DNA from: Vishniacozyma victoriae
Taxonomy: Eukaryota; Basidiomycota; Tremellomycetes; Tremellales; Bulleribasidiaceae
Reading direction: 5' to 3'
Length of the DNA stretch: 64,000 nt
Assembly: GCA_017654735.1 (NCBI GenBank)
Contig: JADPYG010000089.1
Coordinates: 196,001 to 260,000, forward strand
Part shown: piece after piece, positions 45,731-58,341 of the stretch
How positions within the stretch are numbered: the stretch's first letter is position 1
Layout: every line of letters starts with the position of its first letter
Translations under genes and position numbers: made by a program
The notes under the pieces: generated by a model
Seen by the model: the letters and a program-made list of their open reading frames with translations, nothing else
What the model was told of the DNA's origin: nothing
Databases searched by the model: none

Positions 45731-47300
45731 TCAACTAATTGTCCCAGCGACTCGATCTCGCAAGATCTCTAGTCTCTTTTGCGGTGCTTCACCGTTCCAT
45801 CCCGACGAGGCCTCCAATCGAGGTAATCCAGTTTGTTCGACCATAAATGACGACGACACCGTAGCGTACAAAGCAGCTACTCATTAGATCATGGATTAAT
45901 GATGTAAGTTGACTGACCTTCATATGGATCTCCTCCTGATAGGTGTAATCCAGCGGCATATCCCCCCAGGTACGAGTTGCCAGCTACTTTGTCAATATTA
46001 CACCGGCAATTGTAGACGAAAACTCACCACCTGAGACATCGATGACTCTACCTCCATCCTTCTCGGTAAAGTAGGCTGGGAACCACTTTATCCCCTTTGA
46101 TTTCGTCCCTACACAACTCCCATGTCGACCGCATCGGACTACCACTGCTCCCTCACCATTTCGACCAACCCCAACAACATCCAGCAGGTGACGAATGACG
46201 GGCGAAATGACTTCTCGGAGTTGTTGATAGGTCGAAATGGTACAGGGTTGATCGTAGATTGCTAATAACTCCTCGTGATTTGGTCTGGACGTCAGCGAAG
46301 CATTCCTGGAATGGGTGGACTTACGATAATATATCCATGAACGGAGCAGCTCGCTCCAGCATTGGTCGCTGGGAGGCTTCACAGTATAGCGGATGTGGTT
46401 CGTATATGACCTTAGGGTCCCATGTCTCCCCATTCCCGTTTTTGATAGTCCGTAAGTCGTTGAGAATGGTGATGACCTCTTCAGGGGTATATGGCGGTGA
46501 GATATGCAGGTAATCTGAGCCAAAGACGGGTGTATCCACCAGAGACTGGATTGAGTGTCTCGGAGGCTCATTGATATACCCGAAACTACTCATCAGCGCT
46601 GTACTGAACTCTCAAGGATTGGACTCACTACCTGACTCCATCGACGTATTTTAACCTCGACTTTGTCGTCCTAGTCTCAGTTCCTTCGTTCCAACACCAA
46701 ATATCCTCTCCAAAGACATTCAATTGATCCTCCAACTTCTTTGGGAAATCCCTTCCTCTCTTCTCCGAAGCCCTATCAACCACACACCTCAGATCGGAAG
46801 CGTCAAGCCACATCCTAGCTCCTACTAGGGCATACATGGCCCCACCACCCAGTATCTCCCATACATCATCGGTAGGCGATGGAGCTGGTGAGTCAAAGTT
46901 CCGCTGAGGGGTCGAACGACCTGATACATCCGAAAGACGCTTTCGCAGGGCGGAGCTTGTTGATGAGGATGTAGATGGGCGTGAGCTAGGAGGGCGGGTT
47001 GAGAGGCCGGGAGCGGGTGTTGCGGGAGGTATGTGGGATGCGGGGTCGTTTGAAGATGTCACAGCTCGAGGTTGAGGGACTGAGGGTGCTTGAGGTGCTT
47101 GGACATTGGAGATGTCGAGGTTGGGTCGAGGTGGAGATTCGAAGGAATCTATCAAGACAGTCCCTGTCTATTAGTAGCTCTTTGAGTGGTATTATGATAT
47201 TTGACTCACCAATAGATGCCAAGAGTGGTCTACGAGCAGGTCGTATGGTAGATACGGTAGCAATAGAGCTGTCGGAGCTGGTCGTGTGTTGTATCGTCAT
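45731..47300 (-). CDS. PfkB/ribokinase-fold carbohydrate kinase, MAK32-like
   Basis: Six exons (47300-47210, 47148-46632, 46585-46325, 46284-46028, 45983-45918, 45876-45731) give 445 residues. After a Ser/Pro-rich disordered N-terminus of about 110 residues, the ribokinase fold appears: GGGAMYALVGARMWL near the start, SPNHEELLAIY, GAVVVRCGRHGSC and the catalytic/anion-hole motif DVSGAGNSYLGGYAAGL (the GAGD motif of the family reads GAGN here, as in MAK32-type members). The substrate is unknown; yeast Mak32 is known only genetically. Junctions all keep phase; two acceptors (before exons 5 and 6) are TAG that needed the GAGN motif to place. Confidence 0.85.
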
Positions 47301-48151
47301 GTCGTTTCTTCGTCAAGGTATCGTAGTGTAGTTGGTAGTAGGGGTATGTGTGTGGCTGTAGGCAAGATATGATGCGTTTCTACTTCCTTTATCCCTTGGA
47401 CCTCCATAGGAAATATGAAAGGTGTATCAGAGGGGTCTTAGCTCAATGGGAGCGATATGGCGATGTAATGTATCGAGATGAGGTGGTGAAGTCGAATGTC
47501 GTTAAATCCCCTCCACCATTAGTCAAGAGAGTGCAGTAGGGACACAAGGGCGTTACGAGATAGTCGTTAGATTGGAAAAAGCTCGACCCGCCCTTGTATG
47601 CGTTCTAGATGTCTATAGACAGTGTGGAAGTGGGGTGTGGAGTGAGATGGTTAAGTGAAAGGTGTTCGGGTTAACGTCAAGAGTACTTCGGCTTTGAGCG
47701 TCACGGCTCAAGTGCCGACCGGATAGTACCGCACCATTGCCGACTTGCTCAATGCTTAGCGAGCAAGCAACTGAATGAAGCCGGAGTGCACGGAGGAATG
47801 GTAAGAGAGAGGGTCAGGTATACTGGAATGTCCGAACAGTTACGAGCATAGCTTAGGCACGAGGCTGATAATGAGATTTTGGGTTAAGAAATAATGTCCG
47901 AAAGGGTGCCGTAGGAATGGGGATTCGGCGAGGATGTCAGTCAAAGGAGGGCATGGTAGACAGGGCAAGCGAGGATGCATACGTGCTCGGACTCATTCTC
48001 GGTGTCACTCGACGTCGGCGTAGCGTCAAGATTTGAGCTGAGGGACGCTGATCATTGTGCAATCTGTCGGTTAGCTGATGATGACGGAGCTCTAATATGT
48101 TCCCACGCATTGACCTCTACATATAAGGGTGTGAATGTTCTCCACTCTGTG

Positions 48152-48171
48152 CTCTCTCTCTCTCTCTCTCC
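48152..48171. repeat. (CT)10 microsatellite
   Basis: An uninterrupted CT dinucleotide run of about 20 bp in the gap between the PfkB-like gene and the NCS1 permease. Confidence 0.8.
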
Positions 48172-49109
48172 CTGGCTGTTCTAGCGTAGACTTATACCTG
48201 GTCTGATCAATATGTTCTCATACCCTGAGCTGGCGCTTCCGGCACCGGAACTTCCTTTAGCGCCGAATTTCCTAAGTTACATTGTATTCCCGTCACCCCT
48301 AACTCCCGTAAAAATCAGTAGACTACGGCATGTGCAGTAGCTGGCTGATCTTTCCCGCACAACTATGTGAACAAAGTGGGACCGGCGCCGAGACAAGGCT
48401 TGTGTAATTAGCACTATAACAAGGTCAGGTTAGATTCATGTCTCGGGAGAATCGATCATTAGAATCCATGACAAAGGTAAGTCTAAGTAACTCGCTATGT
48501 ATACTCAGGCCGAGGCTCATATTATAGCAACACGGACACCGGTCAGAAGCTTGGACGTCTACACCTATCCTATTCTCTCCGGTCAGGACCAGGCACATTC
48601 CAACAACCTCCTTTGATTACCCCCACTCGAAATACCACCTCCGCCGGATCAACCTGTAACGAGGTCAAAGCGACGGCCGTACCAAGCCAGTCAGAGCGTG
48701 ATTTCTCGGTTACAGGGAGATAGCTTGGCTACAAGATAAGGTGAGTCACCTCCCCCTTGGAATGTACTTGCGTGCTTGAGGCGTATTATACAACAATAAG
48801 AAATTGAAATCGACGCTAACCACTTTTATCCCATGTCACCATCTATTCAATCCCAAACTCTCGTTATCCTTCAAACCTACTCGGCATGTGCTTCGCCCGT
48901 CCTTCAGCCCCCTTCCCCTGCTTCTCACTCGGTCATCTCGCAGCGTGCTTGGATACTTGGAGACGGTCTCTACCCCTTTGCTTATCGATACACAACACAC
49001 AAGCCACCGCTCAGACCAGTACACACAAACGCCTCCTTGTTACGTCTTATTTATACATAATTGTATCGATCATCCTTTGACATCCCGGCCCTCTGTATAT
49101 CGCTCTCGG

Positions 49110-49123
49110 CCCCCCCCCCCCCC
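49110..49123. repeat. Homopolymer of 14 C
   Basis: C14 run about 270 bp upstream of the permease start codon; likely length-variable and prone to sequencing error. Confidence 0.8.
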
Positions 49124-49391
49124 TTGGCCGTCTACTCGGTCATCCGCCCTTCAGCCTCGACCTTCTTCAACCGACTTTGCCTAGGGTTTAATCATCAAAC
49201 GAAACGCCTCGCAGAACGGGGTTCAGAGGGGGAAAGGGGAGGAACTTGATTTTCCGTGATTGAGCATTGACCTTGGATACGGAGTGGCAAAGGTTTATAA
49301 CACCGACAAGCTATCCTATCTCCACTTCTTGTCTCTTTGCTACCTTTCTCCCCTACTCTCATCTCCTTACTTGTCCGAATCACAAACCACG

Positions 49392-51667
49392 ATGAAGACT
49401 CCTTCCTTCACTAGGCCCGAGCCCAAGAAGTGGCTCAGTAGGAGCTACTGGGTACTTGAGACTCCCCCCGCCTCTTATGCTACCCATGACGGATGGTCTA
49501 ACGCCGATGTCGACGTCGTCCCCGTCGAGCACAGGACCTGGCGAGCGTGAGTCCTCTTTCCAATCTCCTCAAATGACTAGCTGATGACCAGAATGAACTA
49601 CCTCTTCCTTTGGTTATCCGATGGTGCCAATATCGGTACTATGCAACAGGCTGCCGCTATCGTAAGCTAGGTCGTCTGTTTCTGATTCCATAGCTCATCA
49701 TTAGGTCGCTCTCGGTCTCAGTTGGCGAGAAGCTGCCGGTGCCATGTGAGTTTCCTGGTACTAACAACACAAATGGAAAGCTGATATCCAGTGCCATCGG
49801 TAACATTATCATCGCCGCCGCCATCACTGCCAACGGTACCATCGGATCCCGACACCATATCCCCTTCTCCATCGCCGCCCGAGCTTCAATGGGTTTCTAC
49901 TTTTCCTACTTTGCCGTTGTCTCTCGACTAGTCCTGGGTCTTGTCTACTTTGGGTACGTCCCATATGTTCTTCGACTAGACTACGCTGATGAGTAGTATC
50001 AACACCATGATCGGTTCTTCGTGTATGTACATTATGCTCAAGTCCATCTGGCCATCCCTCGATCGACTACCCAACCATATCCCCGCCCATATCGGTATCA
50101 CAACCGGACGAATGATTGCATTCTTTGTCTTCTGGTGTGGTAAGCTTCTCCCACCTCGCTCATCAAGACCAAGCTGATATATAGTCCAACTCCCATTGGT
50201 CCTTATCCACCCTCGAAAGATGAGGTGGCTATTCTTCATCAAGTCCATGGCTGCTGTCATTGCTGCCTTCGCCCTCCTTGGTTGGTCAGTAAAGACCGCC
50301 GGTGGTGGTGGACCCGTCTTGAAGGCGAGGACTCAATTGACTGGATCTGCTCTATCATGGGCTTGGGTCGGTGGTATCAATATCGCCATTGCCGGAAAGA
50401 CTACTCTTGCTTTGAACATGGTGAGTCTTCCATTCCTCTCCTTCTTATTCACCGACCACCAGCGAGAAGCAGCACTGACATCCAGCCCGATCTTACCCGA
50501 TACGCACACAAGACTTCCGACGCATACTGGCAGATGCTCTTTGTCCCCCTCGTCTACTGGTCCTTCTCCTTCATCGGTATTGGTAAGCTCAATTCCACCT
50601 GTCCATGATGTGAGCTAAGGAGTAGTGGTCGCTTCTGCAGGTCAGGCAATCTACGGTACACTCTACTGGGATCCTACCCAGATTATCAACAGGTGGGACA
50701 ACAGAGCTGGAGCTTTCTTCTGTGCTACCGCTTTGTATGTCTTTTCCTTCCTCTCCCTCCCTCACTTCTGCTCCTCCTATGACTCCTTCATCATCGTCGG
50801 CGTTGTGCATACAAGAAGGAATGACACTAACGAACAGCGGCCTAGCTACACTCGGAACCAACATCTCCACCAATTCCATCGCAACCTCTAACGATTTCGC
50901 ATTCATCTTCCCCAAATACCTAAACATCAAACGAGGAGCATTCATCACTTCCATCCTAGGTGGTTGGGTTACTTGTCCTTGGCAAATTCAGAAATCGGCA
51001 CAGAGTTTGACTACTTTCTTGTCTGGTTATGTTATTGTTCTGGCTCCTTTGCTTGCTATCATGGTGAGTCTCTTTCTCCTCTTCCTCCTTCTTCCCTCTT
51101 CTCCTTCCTTCGTCAACTCCTCCTTTCTCCATCACAAGGCGTTAGATTGGGATCAAGCTGATATCTAGATCACCGACTACTACCTCGTCCGAAACAGGAA
51201 GCTACATGTTCCTATGCTATACCAGAACGAAGGTATCTACAGGTACAAAGGCGGAGTCAACTGGAGAGCCGTCGTCGCATTGGTCATTGTCATCCCCATC
51301 AACCTCCCCGGATTGATCAATGCAATCGACAAGACTGTCCAAACTGGAAACCACAAGTTCTTCTGTATGTCCCTTTCCTAAACCACCCACATGGTCAAAA
51401 GCTAACAATACAGACAAGGCATCATGGTTGACCTCCTTCTTCATCTGCGCAGCAGTCTACCTAGCCCTATCCAAGATTTCTCCTCCGACTTCAACATTCG
51501 TAGATCGAACAGTCGAATCATTAGATGATGAACTCCATTCGGGCGATCAACACGATATTCAAGATGGACATGAACTTGCTGCTTGGGAAAAGAAGAAATC
51601 TACCTCGAACGATTCGGCAAGTGAAGAAAAGGTGGCTCCTTATAATGGAGGTGCTCCTGGTCTTTAG
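49392..51667 (+). CDS. NCS1-family nucleobase permease (uracil/allantoin type)
   Basis: Eleven exons (49392-49546, 49592-49661, 49705-49745, 49792-49953, 49997-50139, 50185-50420, 50486-50582, 50626-50734, 50838-51063, 51169-51364, 51414-51667) encode 562 residues. About 12 membrane spans can be followed, with NCS1 landmarks: HRTW then MNYLFLWLSDG at the start of span 1, GTIGSRHHIPFSIAARASMG after span 2, AIAGKTTLALNMPDLTRYA, NISTNSIATSNDF, and IKRGAFITSILGGWVTCPW with ITDYYLVR. Fur4, Dal4 and Fui1 of yeast are H+ symporters of uracil, allantoin and uridine; the exact substrate here cannot be set. The N-terminal Lys residues and acidic, Lys-containing C-tail fit regulation by ubiquitin. An in-frame ATG at 49260 was rejected as leader. 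Confidence 0.94.
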
Positions 51668-52171
51668 GCCGCAAGTCCTAGGCCGACAGGCCGTCACTAC
51701 GCCAAGACCGTCGACTATCTACCTACTACCCCTTTTCTACTCAATACACTTTTTGGTCCAGCTCTCCGACACTCGTTCAACTTCGATCGATTGATCTCCA
51801 TCCCCCCATTTGTTCTCTACTATACTGTCTAGAATATATAACGATCTTTCATGTCTATAGATTTATTTATTATGCATTCTTTTACTCTTTTCCAGTTGTC
51901 GTCCCGGGTCCTCTTATTCCAATACCTATAATGTTGGTTCAGCCTGGTCTAAAGTTGGATAGAAACGTCTATTTGTATATCTTCCTGGATTTCGCTTATG
52001 ACTGATCTATTCTACACACAACCTAGCATTGCGATTCTCCATACAAAGTCGTCAGAATTCTATCCACATCATCATGATATAAGTACTATATGCTTCATAC
52101 AAGGCTTTGATCATTATTTTAATCGTTTCGTTCGTCATCCCCATCAACGTCCTCATAATCATAGCATCAAG
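51668..52171. other. Convergent 3' spacer with GGCCGACAGGCC motif
   Basis: About 500 bp between the permease (+) and the SWIM+RING gene (-). A GC palindrome-like motif (51681-51692) sits 14 bp after the permease stop codon; the rest is AT-rich with no exon. Confidence 0.45.
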
Positions 52172-54943
52172 CTAATCGTCCTCGTACCTCGGCTCATCCA
52201 TCCTTCTTCCCCTAATTGGGCCGTGGTAATATGATCTATACATAAGTTTCTTTCATTCTGTAAGTGAGGAGAGAGGACGTACGAGGTATCCCTGACCCTA
52301 CTCACTCCAGCCAAATCGGCAATGTTCATACTATATCATCAGCACTAATTATACGGACAAGAGTGACCGAAACAAGGAAGAGCTCTGAATATATAGGTAA
52401 AAAATGGAGAGGAAGAAGAAGGTGAAACGTACTATCCGCCTTGAGTATATTGCACCCCTCCCCCTCCCCCGCCCGCCTTGCCAGCAGTAGGCCAAGGACA
52501 TCTACACCAAACGCAAGAAATTTCTGTGCCTTTCGATTTCTGATATTAGCCAATTTGCTCCTCGTTGGGTTGTAACAGCCTCGATATGAGGGATGGACGT
52601 ACCAAGCTAATCGTCCAATTCCTGAAACATTCTTGATGCAGGGCTACTCATCAGCTAGCTCCTGGGCGAATCTGGAAGAGAAAGCTTACCTTTCCCACAT
52701 CCACGGTCTGATTCATCCCATACCAGCAATTTTCCTTTTACATCAACATCCGTCATTTCCTCGTAGCAGCTACTTGATCAGTTTCACCCTTAGTTTCACC
52801 CTTGAATGGTGTCCATCGATCGGTGATGGAGGAGATCAGAAGATGGGGGGGAAGAGGTGTGTAGGAGAAGAGAGAGAGCGGACACAGGGACATACACTGG
52901 ACAATCCTCCCCAACAGCATCTTTCCTCTTCCCATTCGATCCATCATCCTCTCTCAGCTCTTTCGATTCCTTCGGTTCATCTGCTATCGCACCAGTAGCT
53001 TTCAAATAGGCAGTTCTGGCTTTATCAAGGACTTGATCATATGGAGCGGGCGGAGCGAAAGCATAGACGGCTTGTAGTTCGGAATCCTGTCCATTAATTT
53101 TTGCCTCCCACCTCGGACTGAGAGACAGTGAAACTTACCAGTAGACTTTTCTGATACCAAAACTCGGAAGAGGGGCTTACTTTAAGCACCTTGATACTGC
53201 ACATTAGCTCCTGGCCAATATGAAGTATAGCATCGCGTGGCTGGGAGACATCAGAGGGAGGGAAAGGGAGGATGATGAGGACGACGATTGAGAGGGGCAC
53301 GGATGGAGGAAGAGACATACAAGATAAAGATAATATGTTTACAAGGTATATTCCCTTTACCAGCATCTGGACAGTCGCAGGTAGGGGTAGGACCAATTTG
53401 GATCGTCTGAAAATTAGCTTCTTCCTTTCTCGCTGTGAGGGGTAGCTTACGTAGACATTTCCAGTTGATCCGAGCTGATTATCAGCTTCTTTCCATTTAA
53501 GCTGGGGAGTACACGGAGAAGAGAAAGCGAGAAGATGGGTAGAGGGACATACCACTTTGAACGTTTCTACCAAGCCCAATCTATCTGTCCTATCAAGCAT
53601 AAACTACTTGTCAGCTTTACCAACCTATCAGTTGATGGAAGCTTACCATCCGCTGATGCATCACCCTATCCACTGTTTGTCAGCTTATACGACGGGTTGA
53701 ATGAACTAGCTTACATCGTTCAAGAGTTGATTTGGGGCATCTAGCATTAGCTCAGCCTTCAGCGGTGCGTAAAAGCTTACTTTTTCCTCCATCTCCCGGA
53801 ACGTACCTCACCAGCTGGGAGAACTTCCTTTCCCTTCCCTTTTGCTACTGCTTTTGATTTCGCCTTTCCTTTCCCCTTGATCGCGCTTTCGTCTAGGCTG
53901 GTATCGTCCATAGTTGTGTTCATGGTGGTATCGCCCATGCTGGTGTTGTTCATACTGGTATCGTTGTTGCTAGTATGGAGCATATTGGAGTATATACCGT
54001 CCATAACCTCCCTCTCAAGTTTCGCATCAATAGGACGAGTGGATGGACCAGCAAGTGAAGATCGACCATTTAGATTCGAGGGACCAGGAAGTGAAGATCG
54101 AGCAGTAGGATCCGAGGGACCAGCAGTCGTGGGACCAGGAAGTGAATATCGAGCAGTTGCACTTCGCCAGTTCGATGGATAGGACACATCATTAGATGTA
54201 TCTTCTCCAGTCGTGGTGGAAGGACCAGCATACTCGTTCCATGGTAGAAGTCCACTCCTGCCAGAGACCATTACCATCTCACCCATTGCTCCCTCTTGTT
54301 TAGCAGCTGCTTCGCTAAGCCTAGCCTTTTTACCCCTAGTCATCACACGTCCTCCCTCCTCTTCTACTGCTACGGCGGTGCCGATAGATTTCCGCTTCCC
54401 TGCCTTGTTCACCTTCTTTGACATTTCCGCCCTGATATCTTCTGCTTTGATTTCCACCTCCTCCTCGTTGATCCCTCGAGTCTCATTTTCCTCCGGCCTA
54501 GCCTCTGGTGGCATACTATTTCCCCCAATCCTTTCTTGTATTGACAAGATCTGATCCTGAGATGGTTTCAGATCCCGATTGACAGCAATATGATCAAGAT
54601 CCATCCCTCCAATACTGGAAACAGGTGATCCTTCATCAACTTTCCCTTCCTGCTTAATCTGCAATTTCCTTTCCTTCATCTTAGACTTGATCTGAGATTC
54701 CTTGAACGATCTCAACAAAGACTCTGAGCCTGAACCTGACATTTCCCCACTTGAGTTTGCTAGGAACGGATTATCAGAGTTCAAGAATGGATTATTGGGT
54801 GAAGGGTCTAGGGAAGGGCGCGGTTTTGGTCGTTTTGGTTTGGGTGCGTTGTGGGGTGTTGATTGATGGATTGATGGATAGAGGAGGGGTTCGGGGAGTG
54901 GACCCACCCAGAATGGGTTGTCGTATGTTAGGTTGGTTGTCAT
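52172..54943 (-). CDS. SWIM and RING zinc-finger protein, putative E3 ubiquitin ligase
   Basis: Thirteen exons (54943-53781, 53740-53715, 53672-53647, 53603-53553, 53501-53451, 53406-53321, 53196-53139, 53086-52896, 52769-52690, 52643-52603, 52539-52433, 52330-52283, 52235-52172) give 663 residues. Residues 1-390 are disordered, with Lys/Glu-rich parts, a KGKGKAKSKAVAKGKGK basic patch and Met/Asn/Thr repeats. A SWIM zinc finger follows (C449-x-C451-x9-C461-x-H463), then a RING finger: C549-x2-C552, C575, H580-x2-C583, C600-x2-C603 (VWCRCPW). This SWIM-RING order is that of ZSWIM2-type ligases. Splicing at two places (53321/53196 and 52896/52769) was fixed by the SWIM and CPVCYEEM motifs. Substrate unknown; the basic N-terminus suggests a nuclear role (inference). 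Confidence 0.85.
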
Positions 54944-55506
54944 GTCGAATGATGGTGCGTGGGGTGGGGTGGCGATGTGACGTTGATCGTTGATTTTGAA
55001 ATGAAGCGTAGTCGATACTTTTCAAGTGATATATAAGATAAGATTAAAGTTCAGAGATGATAGTCGTAATGATGATGTTGATAGATCATCGCTCTTCTGA
55101 TATACTGTTGTTAAGATATAGATAAGTTAACGAGACAATGTCTCGGACATGAGACTGATTCTGGTTGACGCGACTTCTGATTCACCTCCACCTCTACCTC
55201 CACTTTTGAACTCTGACTCACTACCACCATACACTCTTGGTATCAGCGGACATTGCCAGGATACACTGTTGGATTCAGACAATTCATTCGGGAACATGTA
55301 TCAAGTATATATAAAGTATAAGATAGTCAACGAATGACTCGATAAATAAAGGTGTATAGATTATAAAATGAATAAGATAATGAAATTGGGTATATTGACA
55401 CTTGAAGCCTTGTCCTTTCTACTTCGACTCTTCGCTTTCTCCTTCTCTTTTACTAGCTTCTCCTTATTTACCTCACTTCACCTAGCCACTATCGCGATAT
55501 GTCGCT
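54944..55506. other. Spacer upstream of the SWIM+RING gene
   Basis: About 560 bp between two minus-strand genes. A frame at 55149 (+) lacks coding features. Nothing else found. Confidence 0.35.
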
Positions 55507-57261
55507 CTAGCTGTGGGCAGGGTTCTTGAGAGCCAACAACTTGACCTCCCTCTCTCGCTATATCGTCAGCGAATTGCAAATTGAATCTGATGAAATCACT
55601 CACGTCATCAGCGGCCTTCTGACCCCTCAAGTCATCCAACTCCTGGGTCTTTTCGGCGACCTGAGCAGTCAATCCACCAGCATGATCCCTCCTCTCTTCA
55701 TAATCATTCTCGGCGTTCCTCAATTCGCCCTCGATCTTCTCATACCTCTCCTTCTCCTTGAGGAACCTGAGCCTGGCCTTGTGTTCCTTGGAAGTGTACT
55801 TGGTGAGTCGTAATTGGGATTTACGTTCGGCATGAGCAGCATCCTTTTGGAGCTTGACCATTCGCTCGAGTTCCTTGATGGATCCTGAAACGGCCTTGTG
55901 CTCGGATTTACCTTCGGCTTTGATGACCTTGGCGAGTCGCTTGGCGTCCTTCTTCTCCATGGTAGAGAGTCGTCGAAGGGTAGCCTCGTCGAGGATTCGC
56001 TCGGAAAGCTCGGCTCGGGCGTGAATGTCACTATATATCAGCAGAGCTTATTGTCATGTTGAAATAGACCTACTCTCGACCAAGGACCTCCTCGGGCTGG
56101 GTACCGATGGAAGCACCGGCACCTCGACCGAATGCACCTCGTCGAGAACCGACAGTACCACCGTTGGCGGCCCTGGACAAAGTTCCGTTCCTTCCGAGGG
56201 TGTTGGCCCTGCTCATGACAGTACCAGATCGACCCAAGACACCAGCTCGGGAATCCCTTCCTCCTTCGTACCTAGATTCCCTACCGTCCTCGGCAACAGT
56301 CATGAGGTTGGGCTGGGGTCGGTGACCGAAAGAGGACTGAGGCCTGTTGGGGGATAAAGCCCGGTTGGCAGCACTGTGGTCCTGGTCATCGTGAAGAGAG
56401 ACACTTCGAGGTCGCTCTTGTTGTTGGAGAGACCTTTGTCGGTCATGAGAGACAATCTCGCCAACAATAGCGGCTCCACCGCCAGCACCGACACCGGCAC
56501 CGACAGCGTTTCCGATCCTAGACTGGGGTCGTTCTCGGTCTTGGTTGATGGATCCAGCTCGGGAAGCGGATCGAGGAATAGTCTCTCGGTCGTGGTTGAC
56601 GGATCCGGCTCGGGAGGCGGATCGGGGGATAGGCTGCTCGACATTCCTCACAGAGTGAGCTTTGTCAGTCTTGATGTAGGAAGCGGCCCTGGAGGGGGAT
56701 CGAGTAAAGTTGGGGTCGTTGGCTCGGACAGAGGCGACTCGGGAAGGAGATCGACCAATAGCCTCGGCGTCCGCCTGGGCCTGCTCGTAGTCCCGGTGAG
56801 AAGGCTCGTAGCCACGGTTGGAAGCCTCGTAGTCTCGGTTTGAAGCTCGGCTGGCGGATCGCTTTTGCTTTGGGACCTCGGGCTCCTGCTCGTAGGTAGT
56901 GACGATGGGGATCTGGGGACCCGTGTAGGATCGAGAGACTCGGTTGCTCATCCTGGGAATTAGCATGTACACTTTGGAAACTGGGAATAACGTACGAAGG
57001 CCTGGCCTCGGATTGAGGGTACTCGGAGACAGGTGAATCCCGACCAATAGTCTGAGGGTGGGCGATACTCTCGTCGTAAGGAGCAGCGTAGTTGCCGTGC
57101 TCGTGCTCGCCGTTGGTCAATCCATTCGACAAGCCATGAGACTCATCAGCCTGACCCTGTTCGGCCAAGTTAATGTTCTCGGTCTTGTTGGCCAAGTTCA
57201 TGTTCTCGGTCCTGTCGACCAAGTCCGACTCGTAATGGGTGTTGTCTTGAGTAGTAGCCAT
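55507..57261 (-). CDS. Coiled-coil protein with Ser/Arg-rich repeats, NCP1-like (basidiomycete DNA-binding protein family, tentative)
   Basis: Four exons (57261-56996, 56952-56074, 56030-55604, 55557-55507) give 540 residues. The middle third carries near-perfect repeats of the type R-S-A-S-R-A-G-S and S-P-S-R, and tandem (N/H)RDYE units. The C-terminal 190 residues form a long coiled coil beginning HARAELSERIL and ending RGQKAADD. That layout resembles proteins annotated in basidiomycetes as DNA-binding protein Ncp1; the match is from memory and uncertain. Sequence upstream of the start codon stays open in frame for nearly 400 nt with Pro/Ser/Thr/Gln-rich composition, bounded by a CTAG acceptor-like site near 57650, so an extra 5' exon and a longer N-terminus are likely. 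Confidence 0.72.
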
Positions 57262-58341
57262 CGTGTTGGTATAAATAGCTGGGACCTGAGATTCCGCGTT
57301 TTCTGGTACGATAGGTTCAGAAGGAGGTAACGATTTAGGTAATTCTTCCTGCTGTTGGGACTGCTGGAAATGTTCCTGAGGGAAATCGGTCTGGTTGAAT
57401 GCAGTAGCTGAAATAGGGGGTAATACCGGTGCACCTGATTGAGTAGGTGATGAAGGTGTAGCGGATGGGAGTGTGGATAGAGGAGTGTCCTTATCGGTAG
57501 AAGTAGGAGTGTCTTGGGTGGATACTTTTTTCTCTGAAGGGAAAAAGGTCTTTATGACTGGCCGGGATAGTAGGCCAACGAGGCCGAGTTGAACTGCGCT
57601 GGACGTCGTTTTGGCGGTGAAGGGGAGGGGTAGGGGTGGATTGAGTTGCTAGCTAGATTAATGGATGATAGTACTAGAGAGCAATTGAGAGATAGAGTAC
57701 GTTGTCGGTGACGGTTATATATATTAATTAGCATTCACCGACGTAATAAGGTAGATTGTCCAGAATGTCCAGAACGAGTTAACGGGAACATGACCACTGA
57801 CGTCACACGTCACCATGCGCTACTACAAACAGTAACTTCGTCGGGGTAAAGTAAACGTGCTCCCTGAAAGGCCGCTTTCGGCAGTGGGTCAGTTCTGTAA
57901 CACCGATGTGACCATGATTTGTGGCACTCTGCCTCTAAGAGAGGTACATGTACCTCGACGCGACCGAGCACGGCTCCTCTACTCATTATCGTAGGCTAGA
58001 CACTGTATACATATTGATACACCAGTCACATATCATACATATCATACACACTACACTATACTCGCCACAGACATAGAGATATTACATCAACAACGACCAG
58101 CGACGATCATAGATATATCGCCCTCACGAAACCTAGACGTATTCACAAACTCACTCCTTTCATCTACACCTACAACATACACCTACACTCTTACGACCAA
58201 AACCGAAGCTAGATCGATATCCTCTAGACAGCAAGATCTCTCCGATAGACGGCATACCATCAATCACATAGCATAGCCCATCAATCAAATCAATCACATC
58301 AATCACATCGATCATACGTGTAGAATCTAGATTTAAGAAAG
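57262..58341. promoter_or_regulatory. Divergent region upstream of the NCP1-like and SPC1 genes
   Basis: The left part (57262-57650) may be coding for an extended NCP1-like N-terminus. The rest is promoter-like: TGACGTCA at 57798-57805 with a nearby CACGTCAC, and a run of short ATACATATCATAC words near 58010-58060. The stretch just before the SPC1 start (58260-58320) contains tandem CAATCACATCAATCA units. Confidence 0.4.

Larger units (their letters stand above)
47301..49391. other. Two-kb gene-poor promoter region
   Basis: The longest gap in the window, upstream of both the PfkB-like gene (-) and the NCS1 permease (+). No exon is supported. It holds a CT microsatellite (48152-48171) and a run of 14 C (49110-49123) in the presumed permease leader, plus CT-rich stretches at 48800-49400. 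Confidence 0.45.

Noticed and set aside
47434..47450. tRNA A-box-like sequence (TAGCTCAATGGGA)
   Set aside because: No B box (GGTTCGAATCC type) at the right distance downstream and no acceptor stem could be formed.
49260..49391. N-terminal extension of the NCS1 permease from an upstream in-frame ATG
   Set aside because: The added segment reads as CT-rich leader, and the ATG at 49392 gives the normal start for the family.
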